Assembly (NCBI RefSeq): GCF_014190915.1
Contig: NZ_JACHVU010000001.1
Coordinates: 744,001-808,000, forward strand
Origin: Mycolicibacterium iranicum
Lineage (GTDB): Bacteria; Actinomycetota; Actinomycetes; Mycobacteriales; Mycobacteriaceae
Length of the DNA stretch: 64,000 bases
Reading direction: 5' to 3'
Part shown: piece after piece, positions 1 to 8,857 of the stretch
How positions within the stretch are numbered: position 1 is the stretch's first letter
Layout of the letters: each line of letters starts with the position of its first letter
The notes under the pieces: generated by a model
What the model was told of the DNA's origin: nothing
Database searches by the model: none
The model's input: only the letters and a program-made list of their open reading frames with translations
Program-made: the position numbers and the translations under genes

Positions 1-1
1 G

Positions 2-1072
2 CGCGAATTGCGCCGCCGTACCGGAGTTCTGGTGCCGATCGATGCGTTCGACCTCGACAAGCTTCCCCCGCACCTGCGCGTCACCTTCGCCGTCGAGAGC
101 GCCGACGGCACCGTGGTCTCGCGCGGCAAGAACCTCGACGACCTGCAGCGTCAGCTGGCCGCCCCGACGCGCCGCGCTGTGGCCGACACCGTCGCCGGTG
201 ACCTCGAACGCACCGGGCTGCGCAGCTGGCCCGACGATCTCGACGAGCTCCCCCGGGTGGTGGAACGCGCCGGCGCCTCGGGGCACACGGTGCGCGGATA
301 CCCGGCCCTGGTCGCGGCGGGCCCCACCGTCGACATCAGGGTCTTCGCGACGAAGGCCGAGCAGGACGCGATGATGGCCGCTGGCTGCCAGCGGCTGCTG
401 CTGCTCGCCGCCCCGTCGATCGCCAAGAACGTCGAGCGCGGCCTCGACACCCGCACGCGGCTGGTGCTCGGCAGCAACCCCGACGGGTCCCTGGCGGCGC
501 TGATCGACGACTGCGCCGCCGCGGCCGTGCAGATCCTGTCGCCGTCGCCGGTGTGGACGAAGGCCGACTTCGCCGCGGCCCGCCAGCGGGTCGGCGGCGC
601 GCTGGCGCAGACCACCGCCGACATCCTGCGTCGCGTCGAGAAGGTGCTCGCCGCACTGCACGACGTCGAGCTCGCATTGCCCGCGAAACCGACGGCGGCG
701 CAAGCCGATGCGGTCGCCGACATCCGCGCCCAGCTCGCCCGGCTCGTCGGGCCCGGTTTCGTCGCCGCGACGGGGGCCGCCCGGCTCGGCGATCTCGCCC
801 GGTATCTGACCGCGATCAGCCGTCGCCTTGAGCGCCTGCCTCACGGCCTCGGCGCCGACCGCGAGCGGATGGACCGCGTCGCCGCCGTCCAGGACGCTTA
901 CGACCATGTGCGCGCGGCACTCTCGCCCGCCCGCGCCGCCGCGCCCGAGGTGATCGAGATCGGCCGGATGATCGAGGAATTGAGGGTGAGTCTCTGGGCG
1001 CAGCAGCTCGGCACGCCCCGACCGGTCAGCGAGCAGCGGATCTACCGCGCCCTCGACGCGATCCAGGGGTGA
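2..1072 (+). CDS. hrpA: ATP-dependent RNA helicase HrpA, C-terminal part (5' end outside window)
   Basis: The reading frame is already open at the left edge, so this is only the last 356 or so codons of a gene whose full product is usually about 1300 residues. What is visible is the C-terminal HrpA-specific region (DUF3418 type), with the typical start LPPHLRVTFAVES followed by DGTVVSRGKNL. The DEAH helicase motifs would lie upstream and cannot be seen. HrpA proteins are DEAH-box RNA helicases that act on mRNA and stalled ribosomes. The gene ends six bases before the convergent SDR gene. The TTG at base 8 is an internal codon, not a start. Confidence 0.85.
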   Translation, partial: RELRRRTGVLVPIDAFDLDKLPPHLRVTFAVESADGTVVSRGKNLDDLQRQLAAPTRRAVADTVAGDLERTGLRSWPDDLDELPRVVERAGASGHTVRGYPALVAAGPTVDIRVFATKAEQDAMMAAGCQRLLLLAAPSIAKNVERGLDTRTRLVLGSNPDGSLAALIDDCAAAAVQILSPSPVWTKADFAAARQRVGGALAQTTADILRRVEKVLAALHDVELALPAKPTAAQADAVADIRAQLARLVGPGFVAATGAARLGDLARYLTAISRRLERLPHGLGADRERMDRVAAVQDAYDHVRAALSPARAAAPEVIEIGRMIEELRVSLWAQQLGTPRPVSEQRIYRALDAIQG

Positions 1073-1078
1073 TCACGC

Positions 1079-1798
1079 TCAGCGTTGCCGGGTCGGCCGG
1101 ATGACGATCTCGTTCACGTCCACGTCGGCGTCGGTGCCCACCGCGTAGGCGACCGCACCGGCGATCGCGTCAGGACCGATCGCGTTGCGCCGGTAGTCGG
1201 CCATCGCCCCCCGGGCGATCGGATCGCTGATGCTCTCGGCCAGTTCGCTTTCCACCACCCCGGGTGAGATCGTCGTGACCCGCAGCCACGGTGGGGATTC
1301 CAGACGCAGACCTTCGGTGATGGCCCACGCGGCGTGCTTGGTGCCGCAGTAGACCGCCGCGGTCGGGACCACCTCGTGGGCGCCGACCGAGGCGACGGTC
1401 ACGACATGGCCGCGCTCCTGCCGCGTGAAATGCGGCAGGACCGCGTGGATTCCGTGCAGAAGTCCCCGGACGTTCACGTCGATCATCCGGTCCCACTCGT
1501 CGACCAGACCCGCGTCGAGCCGCGACAGCGGCATCACCCCGGCATTGGCCACGAGCACGTCGAGCGCACCGTGCTCGGCGACGATCCCGTCCACCGCCGC
1601 CTGCACCGCGGCCCGGTCGGTGACGTCGAGCTCGCACGGGATCAGCGTCCCGGCCGCCTCGGCCGCCAACTCCTGCAATCGGTCGGTCCGCCGGGCCGCC
1701 GCGATCACGGTGAACCCGTCGGCCGCCAGCCGCCGGGCCACGGCCCGGCCGATTCCACTGCTTGCCCCGGTGACCAGGGCGATGTCGGTGTTGTTCAT
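1079..1798 (-). CDS. Short-chain dehydrogenase/reductase (SDR family)
   Basis: A 239-residue classical SDR with a Rossmann fold. It shows the cofactor motif TGASSGIG (residues 10-17), NAG (85-87), catalytic Ser137 and the YxxxK pair Tyr150/Lys154. An Arg pair after the first strand (AARR) suggests NADP(H). The substrate cannot be told; homologues are often called SDR family oxidoreductases or YdfG-like. The ATG at 1798 was chosen because the fold starts right behind it; the frame stays open to 1861 but the extra residues are Arg-rich and unlike the family. The gene is divergent from an XRE regulator and shares with it a 102-base intergenic region carrying a perfect inverted repeat, so local repression is likely. 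Confidence 0.9.
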   Translation of the reverse strand: MNNTDIALVTGASSGIGRAVARRLAADGFTVIAAARRTDRLQELAAEAAGTLIPCELDVTDRAAVQAAVDGIVAEHGALDVLVANAGVMPLSRLDAGLVDEWDRMIDVNVRGLLHGIHAVLPHFTRQERGHVVTVASVGAHEVVPTAAVYCGTKHAAWAITEGLRLESPPWLRVTTISPGVVESELAESISDPIARGAMADYRRNAIGPDAIAGAVAYAVGTDADVDVNEIVIRPTRQR

Positions 1799-1841
1799 GC
1801 CACCACTGTGCGTCATCGGCGCCCGCCGGACGAGGACGCAG

Positions 1842-1870
1842 TGTTCCTGGGAGCGCCACACCCAGGAACA
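1842..1870. promoter_or_regulatory. Inverted-repeat operator between SDR and XRE genes
   Basis: TGTTCCTGGG (1842-1851) and its exact reverse complement CCCAGGAACA (1861-1870) are separated by nine bases. This 10-bp perfect dyad sits in the only divergent gap between the SDR gene and the XRE regulator, about 30 bases before the regulator GTG at 1901. A dimeric HTH protein is the obvious ligand. That it is the neighbouring XRE protein is inference from position. Confidence 0.6.
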
Positions 1871-1900
1871 GCCGCGCGGCGCTCGCTACCATCGGACGGC

Positions 1901-2737
1901 GTGACGGGCAGCGAGCTGGGGGAGTACCTGCGGGCCCGGCGCGCGCAGGTCACGCCCGCCGACGTCGACCTCCCGACCACGGGACAGCGACGCGTCGCGG
2001 GTCTGCGGCGCGAGGAGGTGGCTCTGCTGGCGGGGCTGAGCGTCGACTACTACACCCGGCTGGAGCAGGGCCGCGAGCGCCGCCCGTCACCCCAGGTGGT
2101 CGACGCGCTCGCCGCGGCGCTGCGGCTGCCCGAGGACGCCCGCCACCACCTCTTCCGCCTCGCCGCACTGAGCCCCCGGGACCACGGCACGTCCGACGCG
2201 CGCGTCGATCCCGCACTGCTGCAGCTGATGAGCATGTGGCCCCACAACCCCGCCATCGTCTACAACCGCGCCTACGACGTGCTGGCCTCCAACCAGATCG
2301 CCGACGCGCTGTTCTCGCAGTGGGCACATTCGACGAACCTGATGCATGTCGTGTTCACCGAACCGGGGGCGCGCACCTTCTACGCCGACTGGGCCGCGGT
2401 GGCCGCCGATGCCGTCGCCGGGTTCCGCCACGGTCACGGCCAGGCGCCCAACGATCCCAGGATCCGCACGGTCCTGACCGAACTCCTGCAGGACAGCCCC
2501 GAGTTCGCCGAGCTGTGGACGCGGCACGACGCCCGCCGGAAGTCGGTGCAGCGCAAGCACTTCCGGCACCCCGACGTCGGTCCGCTGACCCTGGCGATGC
2601 AGACCTTCGACGTCCGGTCCACCCCGGGGCAGGAACTGGTGGTCTACCACGCCGAGGCCGGCACCACGAGCGCCGAGGCACTGGCGCTGCTCGGATCGCT
2701 GGCCGTCAGCGCAGCGCAGCCACCCGGGCCACGCTGA
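1901..2737 (+). CDS. XRE-family transcriptional regulator with MmyB-like C-terminal domain
   Basis: A 278-residue regulator. Residues about 5-75 form a lambda-repressor-type helix-turn-helix (LRREEVALLAGLS, then YYTRLEQG); the rest matches the MmyB-like ligand-binding domain seen in many actinobacterial XRE regulators (NPAIVYNRAYDVLASN, then a Trp-rich helical part). Such proteins often sit divergent from an SDR or similar small-molecule enzyme and control it. The GTG at 1901 is chosen because the N-terminal SELGEYLRARR helix is the normal family start; the frame is open further upstream but overlaps the divergent SDR gene. The 3' end overlaps the convergent PucR gene by 32 bases. Confidence 0.88.
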   Translation: MTGSELGEYLRARRAQVTPADVDLPTTGQRRVAGLRREEVALLAGLSVDYYTRLEQGRERRPSPQVVDALAAALRLPEDARHHLFRLAALSPRDHGTSDARVDPALLQLMSMWPHNPAIVYNRAYDVLASNQIADALFSQWAHSTNLMHVVFTEPGARTFYADWAAVAADAVAGFRHGHGQAPNDPRIRTVLTELLQDSPEFAELWTRHDARRKSVQRKHFRHPDVGPLTLAMQTFDVRSTPGQELVVYHAEAGTTSAEALALLGSLAVSAAQPPGPR

Positions 2738-4352
2738 GCGCGGCGGTCAGCTGCAGCAGGTCGGCGGGCCGCGAAAACTGCAGTCCGGTCAGCTCTTCGA
2801 GCCTGCGAACGCGTTGCGCCACGGTGTTCGGGTGTAGGTGCAGGGCGCTCGCGGCGGCCCGGCGATCGAGGCCGTGGTCGAGGAGCACCCGCGCCGTGTG
2901 CACCAGCTCGGTGGAACGCGCGCGGTCGTAGTCGACGGCCCGGCCGAGCACCGAGGTGGCGAACGCACTGAGCAACCGGGGATCGTCGAGCTGCAGGAGC
3001 AGATGGTCGATCGTGAACTCGTTCAGATCGATCACCCGCCGGCCCCCGGCGTCACCGGCCAGGTCGAGCGCACCGCGGACCGTCCGAAAAGATCCGGGGA
3101 GCTCCCGGGCTTCGGCCCGCCGGCCCGCCGCCGCCACCGGTTCGCCGGATGTGGTCGCCGGGCTGATGCTTTCGAGCAGGCGAGCCGCGGCGTCGACCGG
3201 GCTGCCTGCGCCGTCGGGCCACACCAGCACCAGATCGCCCCGGTACAGCGCGGCGAGCGGTCGCGGTGTCACACCGGCGACGAACCGGTCGGCGGCCGCC
3301 AGCGTGCGCTCGGCGGCAGGCCGCACCGCGATCAGCGAATGGCTGCCGGACAGGTCCCAGCCGAGGCGGCGTGCCCGGTCCAGCAGCGCCGGCATCCCTG
3401 CGTCGTCGGAGCTCAGCAGATCGGCGACCAGCGAACCGCGGATCCGCTGCTCGACCTCGGCGGCGGTGCGCGCCCGCAGCAGTTCCAGCGCGGTGACGAC
3501 CGTCGCGTGCTCGACGGCGCGGACGTCGAGCCGCGACAGCTCGGCGTCGGTGGCGGCGACGTGGATCCGGGCCACCTCGACACCGTCCAGCGTCACCGCC
3601 GCGGCGGCGGGGTCTTCGACGTCCGATGTCGGCCAGCGCGTCTCGGCCAGGGTCTCGCCGTAGACGTCCTGGATCCGCACGCCGCGGTCGAGCAGTTCCG
3701 ACAGCGCCTCGGCCACACCCGCAACACCCTCGCCGCGCAGCGCCGTGGCGGTCAGCAGGGTGTGCACCTCCTCGGCGCGGCGCAGCTCGTGGATGGTGGC
3801 CTGCTCCTGGGCGCGGAGCTGGGCGGTGTTCAGCGCGACGGCGACCTGGGTGGCCAGCGTGGTCACGAGTCCGATCTCGGCGCGGTCGAACCGGTGCGGC
3901 GCGGTGCGGTACCCGTTGAGCGCACCGACGACGTCGCCGCCCCGGCGCAGCGGCGCCGAGATCAGCGCGCGGTAACCCTGCTCCTGGGCGACCCCGCTCC
4001 AGGTGAAGTCCGGCACCAGCTCGATGTCCTCCAGCGTGACGACGTCCCCGGTGCGGAACGCCAGGCTCGTCGGGGCCTCGCGCTCTCCTCGCTCGTCGAG
4101 CAGGATCGGACGATTCGCGTTGACCTGTGCGATGTAGTCGGCGGACAGTCCGTACGAACCCTCGATCGTCAGCGCCCGGCCGTCGCCGGCGGGAAGGAAC
4201 ACCGCACAGAAGTCGTATCCGAGCAGCGTGCACGCCGTGCGGGCCACCCGGTTCAGCAGGTCGGTCACGGGTTCGTCCCCGCCGACGGCCTCGCCGATCT
4301 CGGCCAGCGCGCCGAGCCAGCCCTCCAGAGGCGGGAGTGTGCTCGAAGACAT
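2706..4352 (-). CDS. PucR/CdaR-family transcriptional regulator with GAF domain
   Basis: A 548-residue regulator. An N-terminal GAF sensor domain (about residues 15-175, LGYDFCAVFLPAGDGRALTIEG) is followed by a degenerate central domain and a C-terminal PucR-type HTH (HTH_30, about 490-545, with LHLHPNTVAQRVRRLEEL). Proteins of this build regulate catabolic operons and often sense an aromatic or purine-type ligand through GAF. It lies divergent from the importer/oxygenase operon that starts at 4464, with about 110 bases between, so it is the likely regulator of that operon. Start chosen at the ATG at 4352; an in-frame ATG at 4364 is also possible. Its end overlaps the convergent XRE gene. Confidence 0.88.
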   Translation of the reverse strand: MSSSTLPPLEGWLGALAEIGEAVGGDEPVTDLLNRVARTACTLLGYDFCAVFLPAGDGRALTIEGSYGLSADYIAQVNANRPILLDERGEREAPTSLAFRTGDVVTLEDIELVPDFTWSGVAQEQGYRALISAPLRRGGDVVGALNGYRTAPHRFDRAEIGLVTTLATQVAVALNTAQLRAQEQATIHELRRAEEVHTLLTATALRGEGVAGVAEALSELLDRGVRIQDVYGETLAETRWPTSDVEDPAAAAVTLDGVEVARIHVAATDAELSRLDVRAVEHATVVTALELLRARTAAEVEQRIRGSLVADLLSSDDAGMPALLDRARRLGWDLSGSHSLIAVRPAAERTLAAADRFVAGVTPRPLAALYRGDLVLVWPDGAGSPVDAAARLLESISPATTSGEPVAAAGRRAEARELPGSFRTVRGALDLAGDAGGRRVIDLNEFTIDHLLLQLDDPRLLSAFATSVLGRAVDYDRARSTELVHTARVLLDHGLDRRAAASALHLHPNTVAQRVRRLEELTGLQFSRPADLLQLTAALSVARVAALR

Positions 4353-4428
4353 AACCGACAGCATAAGTATGTGTGTGCAGACATTGCCTCGGCGGTGGGT
4401 CGACGCGCATCGTGAAATCCCGTGATCA

Positions 4429-4448
4429 CCGTCACAGACCGTCACAGA
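4429..4448 (+). repeat. Two tandem copies of CCGTCACAGA before the importer operon
   Basis: CCGTCACAGA occurs at 4429-4438 and again, exactly, at 4439-4448. The first copy abuts the small palindrome GTGATCAC (4422-4429). The pair ends two bases before the AAGGAGG ribosome-binding site (4451-4457) of the operon, so it lies in the leader or just downstream of the promoter. It could be a binding site for the PucR-type regulator, whose gene is divergent. This is a guess from position. Confidence 0.4.
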
Positions 4449-4463
4449 AGAAGGAGGTCGCCG

Positions 4464-5501
4464 GTGACTTCTCTACTCCGAACCTGCGTGGCCCTGGCCG
4501 CCACCGCGATGCTCGTGCTGCTGACCGGGTGCTCGGCAGGACTGGGCGGGCCCGCGTCCTCGCGCTCGGCCCGCGACGGCGTCATCCGCTTCACGTTCGC
4601 CCCGGACCCCATCTGGGACTACATGAACGAGACGGGCCTGGTCGACCAGTGGCAGCGCGACACCGGGTACACCATCGAGACCAGCGCCACCTGGGACGAG
4701 TTCGGCCTCTTCGCCGGCGGCCACGCCGACATCATCTCGACCGCGTCGTTCGAAGTTCCCGGGCTCGAGGAGCAGACGCAGCGCGAGACGGTGATCATCG
4801 GCAAGTACAACGCCGAACGAAGCCGCATCCTGGTGCGCGCCGACGACCCGGCCCGTTCGCTGGCCGACCTGAAGGGCCGACGCCTCGGGGTGTTCACGAC
4901 CGTCTCCGGCACGCTGGTGTGGAGCGCCCTCGTCCGGCAGATGCACGACCTCACCGTGGTCGACGGGGACTTCGACCTCGTCGTGGCCGACATCCAGAAC
5001 CTGTCGAATCTGTTGGCGCGCGGTGAGATCGACGCGTGCATCTGCTACCCGGACCTCTCGGCGCGGGAACTGCGCGACGGATCGGTGCGTCCGCTCTACG
5101 ACGGGAAATCCTCGGCGGATCTGTTCGCCGAGCTGGTCGCGCCGGGCCACGACGGTCCGATGGGCAACGTCTTCGTCGCGCGCAGAGACTGGGTCGACGG
5201 CCACCCCGGCGAGGTGTCGGCCTTCCTCGACCTGTGGGACCGCGGGCTCGCGGAGTGGCAGACCCACCGCGACGAAATGATCGAGCGCTACCCCCAGCAC
5301 TTCGCCGTCGCGACACCTGAAGACATCGACTTCATGAAAGCCTATGTCGCCGAGCACGACTGGGTCACCGACGAAGTCCGGTTCGACCAGCAGTGGGCCG
5401 AGGACGAGAGCTCCATCTTCGACCTGATGCGTGCCACCGGGGTCATCGGCGACGACGTCGTCGACCCACAGTTCCTGCCGACCCAAGGAGTCCAGCCGTG
5501 A
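4464..5501 (+). CDS. ABC transporter substrate-binding lipoprotein (NrtA/SsuA/TauA-like)
   Basis: A 345-residue exported binding protein. The GTG at 4464 lies 6 bases after a strong AAGGAGG site and gives a short signal peptide with lipobox LTGC (Cys23), so the mature protein is a membrane-anchored lipoprotein. The fold is of the NMT1/TauA-SsuA periplasmic class (DLKGRRLGVFTTVSG is the typical hinge region). Partners are the two permeases and ATPase that follow, all overlapping. The cargo is not shown by sequence; the downstream decarboxylase-like and hydroxylase-like enzymes point to an aromatic or N-heteroaromatic acid rather than a sulfonate. The stop overlaps the next start (GTGA). Confidence 0.88.
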   Translation: MTSLLRTCVALAATAMLVLLTGCSAGLGGPASSRSARDGVIRFTFAPDPIWDYMNETGLVDQWQRDTGYTIETSATWDEFGLFAGGHADIISTASFEVPGLEEQTQRETVIIGKYNAERSRILVRADDPARSLADLKGRRLGVFTTVSGTLVWSALVRQMHDLTVVDGDFDLVVADIQNLSNLLARGEIDACICYPDLSARELRDGSVRPLYDGKSSADLFAELVAPGHDGPMGNVFVARRDWVDGHPGEVSAFLDLWDRGLAEWQTHRDEMIERYPQHFAVATPEDIDFMKAYVAEHDWVTDEVRFDQQWAEDESSIFDLMRATGVIGDDVVDPQFLPTQGVQP

Positions 5502-6328
5502 CCCAGACTGTCTCCCCGCCCGACGCCCGGCCCGAACCGGCCCGGTCCGCGTCCCGGCGGCCCGCCCGTACCCCGCTCTCCCACCGGCGCTGGCTGGTGT
5601 CGGGGCTGGCCCTGGTGGTCGCCGTCGGCGCCTGGGCCGCTCTGGCCCAGTGGGTCGACGACCCGATCCTGCCCCGGCCCTCCGCAGTCGCCCACCAGGT
5701 GATCGAGATCGTGGCCTCCGGTGAGGCCGTCACGAACTTCGCGGCCAGCATCGGCAAGATCGCCGCGGGCTTCGCGATCGCGATGGCCGGCGGGCTGGTC
5801 GTCGGATTCCTCATGGGCCGCAGCAGATTCATGTCCGCGTACTTCTCGCTACCGCTGTTCGTGCTCGGCAACATGCCCGGCCTGACCTACGCGGTGTTCG
5901 GCCTGCTGATCTTCGGCGTCGGCGCGGGCGGGCCGATCGTCGTCTCCGCCCTCGTCGCGCTGCCGTTCATCGCGATGAACGTCGCCGAAGGTGTGCGCTC
6001 CGTCGACGGCAGGCTGCTGTCGATGTGCCAGGCCTTCGAACGCAGCCGCACCGACGTGCTGCGGCACCTGTACCTGCCGGCCTTGACGACGTTCGTCTTC
6101 GCCGGCGTGCGGTACGGCTTCGCGATGGCCTGGAAGGTGGAGGCCCTCACCGAGGTCTTCGGGGCGAGCTCGGGGGTCGGGTTCATGATCCGCAAGGCCT
6201 ACCAGGAATTCCACGTCGCCGACATGCTCGCGTGGACAACGTTGTTCATCGTCGCGATGGTCCTGATCGAGCGGGGCCTGGCACACCTGGAGAACCGTTT
6301 CTTCGCCTGGCGGAAGGAAATCGCATGA
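5498..6328 (+). CDS. ABC transporter permease (SsuC/TauC-like), first of two
   Basis: A 276-residue inner-membrane permease of the BPD_transp_1 type with about six membrane helices. The EAA loop is visible around ACQAFERSRTDVLRHLYLPA, the contact point for the ATPase. The GTG at 5498 overlaps the stop of the binding protein by 4 bases and has AAGGAG (5484-5489) upstream. The N-terminal 30 residues are Pro/Arg-rich and cytoplasmic. It pairs with the next gene to form a heterodimeric channel, unusual for SsuC/TauC systems where one permease normally forms a homodimer. Confidence 0.88.
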   Translation: MTQTVSPPDARPEPARSASRRPARTPLSHRRWLVSGLALVVAVGAWAALAQWVDDPILPRPSAVAHQVIEIVASGEAVTNFAASIGKIAAGFAIAMAGGLVVGFLMGRSRFMSAYFSLPLFVLGNMPGLTYAVFGLLIFGVGAGGPIVVSALVALPFIAMNVAEGVRSVDGRLLSMCQAFERSRTDVLRHLYLPALTTFVFAGVRYGFAMAWKVEALTEVFGASSGVGFMIRKAYQEFHVADMLAWTTLFIVAMVLIERGLAHLENRFFAWRKEIA

Positions 6329-7101
6329 CCACCCAGACCTGGCAGCGCCAGCTGCGGGGACAGACCACGGGCGCCACCGCAATCCTCGCGGCACTGCTGA
6401 CCGTCCTGGCCGGCTGGCAGCTCGCCGTCGCCGTCGGCAACCGGGTGCCCTCGGTCGCCGTCACGATCGAGCGGCTCGGATCCGAGTCGGCGGCAGGCGA
6501 ACTGTGGCACAACCTGGCGATCAGCATGAACCGCTTCGTCCTGGGCCTGGCGGCCGCGCTGGTGGTGGGCGCCGTGCTCGGCGTGCTGATGGGCCTGTCC
6601 CGGGTCGCCGATCTCGCGTTCTCCGACCTGACCGCGGCCGCCCTCGCCATCCCGGCGGTGATCTGGGCGCTGCTGACCACCATGTGGTTCGGGTTCGGCT
6701 GGCTCACCCCGGTCGTCACCGTGTTCCTGTCGGGGCTGCCGTTCGTGGTGGTCAACATCGCCAAGGCCACCAGGGCGGTACCCGCCGACCTGATCCTGAT
6801 GGCCCGCTCGTTCGGGGTGCCCCAGGCGCGGGTGCTGCGCGAGATCGTGGCCCCCGCGGTCGCCGGATCCACCGTCGCCGCCGCCCGTTTCGCGATCATG
6901 AGTGCCTGGAACGGTCTGCTGCTCGCCGAATGGTTCGGCGCCACCTCCGGGGTGGGCTGGCGGGCCCGCTACTGGTACGACGCCAACCAGCTCGACGGCT
7001 TCCTGGCCTGGGTGCTGGTGTTCATCCTCCTGCTGATCGTCGCCGACCTGCTGATCCTCGGCCCCATCGAGCGCTTCGCCACCCGCTGGCGCTCCGTTTA
7101 A
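6325..7101 (+). CDS. ABC transporter permease, second of two
   Basis: A 258-residue permease of the same family as its upstream neighbour. The ATG at 6325 overlaps the previous stop (ATGA). About six membrane helices; the EAA loop is seen around MARSFGVPQARVLREIVAPA. Two distinct permease genes in one NrtA/SsuA-like operon suggest a heterodimeric translocation channel. It is followed after 14 bases by the ATPase gene. Confidence 0.88.
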   Translation: MTTQTWQRQLRGQTTGATAILAALLTVLAGWQLAVAVGNRVPSVAVTIERLGSESAAGELWHNLAISMNRFVLGLAAALVVGAVLGVLMGLSRVADLAFSDLTAAALAIPAVIWALLTTMWFGFGWLTPVVTVFLSGLPFVVVNIAKATRAVPADLILMARSFGVPQARVLREIVAPAVAGSTVAAARFAIMSAWNGLLLAEWFGATSGVGWRARYWYDANQLDGFLAWVLVFILLLIVADLLILGPIERFATRWRSV

Positions 7102-7115
7102 GAAAGCGAAGAACC

Positions 7116-7874
7116 ATGAACAAGCCTGAAGCCTCCATCGAAATCCAGGGACTGGTCAAGGAATTCACCGACCGCCGCGGCGCGGTGACCCGGGTGATCG
7201 ACGGCGTCGACCTGACCATCTCCGGCGAGACGTTCGTCTCGGTCGTCGGCCCGTCCGGCAGCGGAAAGACCACGCTGCTCAACATCGTCTCGGGTATCGA
7301 GACGCACACCGCCGGCAGCGTCCGGCTGCGCGCCGGCGCGCGAGACGCCCGCGTGGGCTACGTCTTCCAGGATCCGCGGCTGCTGCCGTGGCGCACCGTG
7401 ATGGCCAACCTCGGGTTCGTGCAACACGAACGCGCCGGCTGGCAGGAGCGTGCCCGCCACTACCTCGACCTCGTCGGGCTCAGCCACTGCGCGGACCGCT
7501 TCCCGGCCCAGCTGTCCGGCGGTCAGCAGCAGCGCATCGGCATCGCGAGGGCGTTCGCCGTCGAGCCCGACGTGCTCCTGATGGACGAACCGTTCAGCCA
7601 CCTCGACGCGATGACCTCGCGCACGCTGCGGGAGCACCTGGAGCGCATCTGGCTGGAGTCGCGGCGCACCGTCATGTTCGTCACCCACGACGTGACCGAG
7701 GCCGTGCAGCTGTCCGACCGGATCGTCGTGCTCGAACCGGGTGGCCGCGTCCACGAGATCATCGACGTCGACCTGCCGCGGCCCCGCCGCGCCTCCGATC
7801 CGGCGGTCGCCGTGCTGCAGGCCGAGATCCTGGCCCGCTTCGAGCGGCTCGAGGCGCAGGGCTCGGCGGCATGA
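7116..7874 (+). CDS. ABC transporter ATP-binding protein (SsuB/TauB-like)
   Basis: A 252-residue nucleotide-binding subunit. Walker A GPSGSGKTT, Q-loop at YVFQDPRLLPW, signature LSGGQQQR, Walker B VLLMDEP and the switch His in VTHD are all intact. The DPRLLPW sequence after the Q-loop is typical of the nitrate/sulfonate/taurine import class. ATG at 7116 follows AAGCGAAGAA, a modest ribosome site. The stop overlaps the ATG of the amidohydrolase gene (ATGA), so transport and metabolism genes are translationally coupled. Confidence 0.92.
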   Translation: MNKPEASIEIQGLVKEFTDRRGAVTRVIDGVDLTISGETFVSVVGPSGSGKTTLLNIVSGIETHTAGSVRLRAGARDARVGYVFQDPRLLPWRTVMANLGFVQHERAGWQERARHYLDLVGLSHCADRFPAQLSGGQQQRIGIARAFAVEPDVLLMDEPFSHLDAMTSRTLREHLERIWLESRRTVMFVTHDVTEAVQLSDRIVVLEPGGRVHEIIDVDLPRPRRASDPAVAVLQAEILARFERLEAQGSAA

Positions 7875-8857
7875 GAGTGCGACCGGGACCCATCGACGTC
7901 CACGCCCACTGGCTGCCCCGGGACCTGTTCGGGCTGGCACCGGGGTCGCCGGTGCCCCCGCTACGCGATCACCGCGGACAGCTGCACCTGGGAGATCTGC
8001 CGCTGTCCATCCAGACCGACGCGATGAGCGACATCGGCGCGGTGCTGGCCGACACCGACACCGCGGGCCTCGGGGCCCGGGTGCTCTCCGCACCGCCGTT
8101 CGCGTTCCCGATCGTCGACCATCCGGACGTCGACGACTTCGTCGGCGCCTACAACGACGAACTGGAGAGGGTCTGCCGCGGCAGCGGTGGACGCCTCCTG
8201 GGCCTCGGCCTGGTGTCGCTGCACCAGCCCGAATCGGCGCGCAAGCAGATCGCGGCACTGTCCTCGTCGGGGGTCACGCCCGGTATCGCGCTGCCACCCC
8301 TGCTGGGCGCCACGTCGTTCGACGTCGCCCCGATGCGCGAGATACTCGCTGCCGCAGCGGAACACGGCGCGCCAGTGCTGGTGCACCCGATGCAGCTGCC
8401 CCGGCCGGAATGGTCGTCCTACTATCTGGCCAACCTCATCGGCAACCCGGTCGAATCCGCCACGGCGGCAGCTGCACTGACTCTGGGCGGTGTCCTGGAC
8501 GACCTCGACGGCCTGCGCATCTGCCTGGTGCACGGCGGCGGCTGCGCACCGGGGCTGGTCGGTCGCTGGCAGCACGGGTGGCAGCACCGGGCCGACGTCC
8601 GCTCGGCGGGCTCGCGGGCCCCGCGCGAAACCTTCGCCGACCTCTGGTTCGACACCCTCACCCATGACGTTCCGGCTCTGGAACTGCTTGCCACACAGGC
8701 CGACCGGTCGCATCTGATGTGCGGCAGCGACTACCCGTTCGACATGGGCACCCACGACCCCCTGCACCTACCGCACGCGGCGGGCATCGACGACGCCGCC
8801 CTCGAGGCCAACGCCCGGGCCTTCCTCGGGCTCCGAACAGGAGAAGACCATGAATGA
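7871..8857 (+). CDS. Amidohydrolase-2 family protein (ACMSD/resorcylate-decarboxylase-like)
   Basis: A 328-residue metal-dependent TIM-barrel enzyme. The metal ligands of the family are in place: HxH at His11/His13 (DVHAHW), His172 (VHPMQ), His221 (LVHGGG) and Asp287 (GSDYPF). Relatives include aminocarboxymuconate-semialdehyde decarboxylase and gamma-resorcylate or salicylate-type decarboxylases, which remove a carboxylate from a ring or ring-cleavage product. In this operon it sits between the importer and a flavoprotein hydroxylase, so decarboxylation or hydrolysis of the imported acid is a reasonable guess. It overlaps the ATPase gene by 4 bases and the next gene by 8. Confidence 0.85.
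   Translation: MRVRPGPIDVHAHWLPRDLFGLAPGSPVPPLRDHRGQLHLGDLPLSIQTDAMSDIGAVLADTDTAGLGARVLSAPPFAFPIVDHPDVDDFVGAYNDELERVCRGSGGRLLGLGLVSLHQPESARKQIAALSSSGVTPGIALPPLLGATSFDVAPMREILAAAAEHGAPVLVHPMQLPRPEWSSYYLANLIGNPVESATAAAALTLGGVLDDLDGLRICLVHGGGCAPGLVGRWQHGWQHRADVRSAGSRAPRETFADLWFDTLTHDVPALELLATQADRSHLMCGSDYPFDMGTHDPLHLPHAAGIDDAALEANARAFLGLRTGEDHE

Noticed and set aside
2838..4415. A 525-codon open frame on the plus strand opposite the PucR regulator
   Set aside because: Its translation is rich in Arg/Gln/His/Pro without domain motifs, and the minus strand encodes a complete GAF-PucR protein. It is a high-GC antisense shadow.
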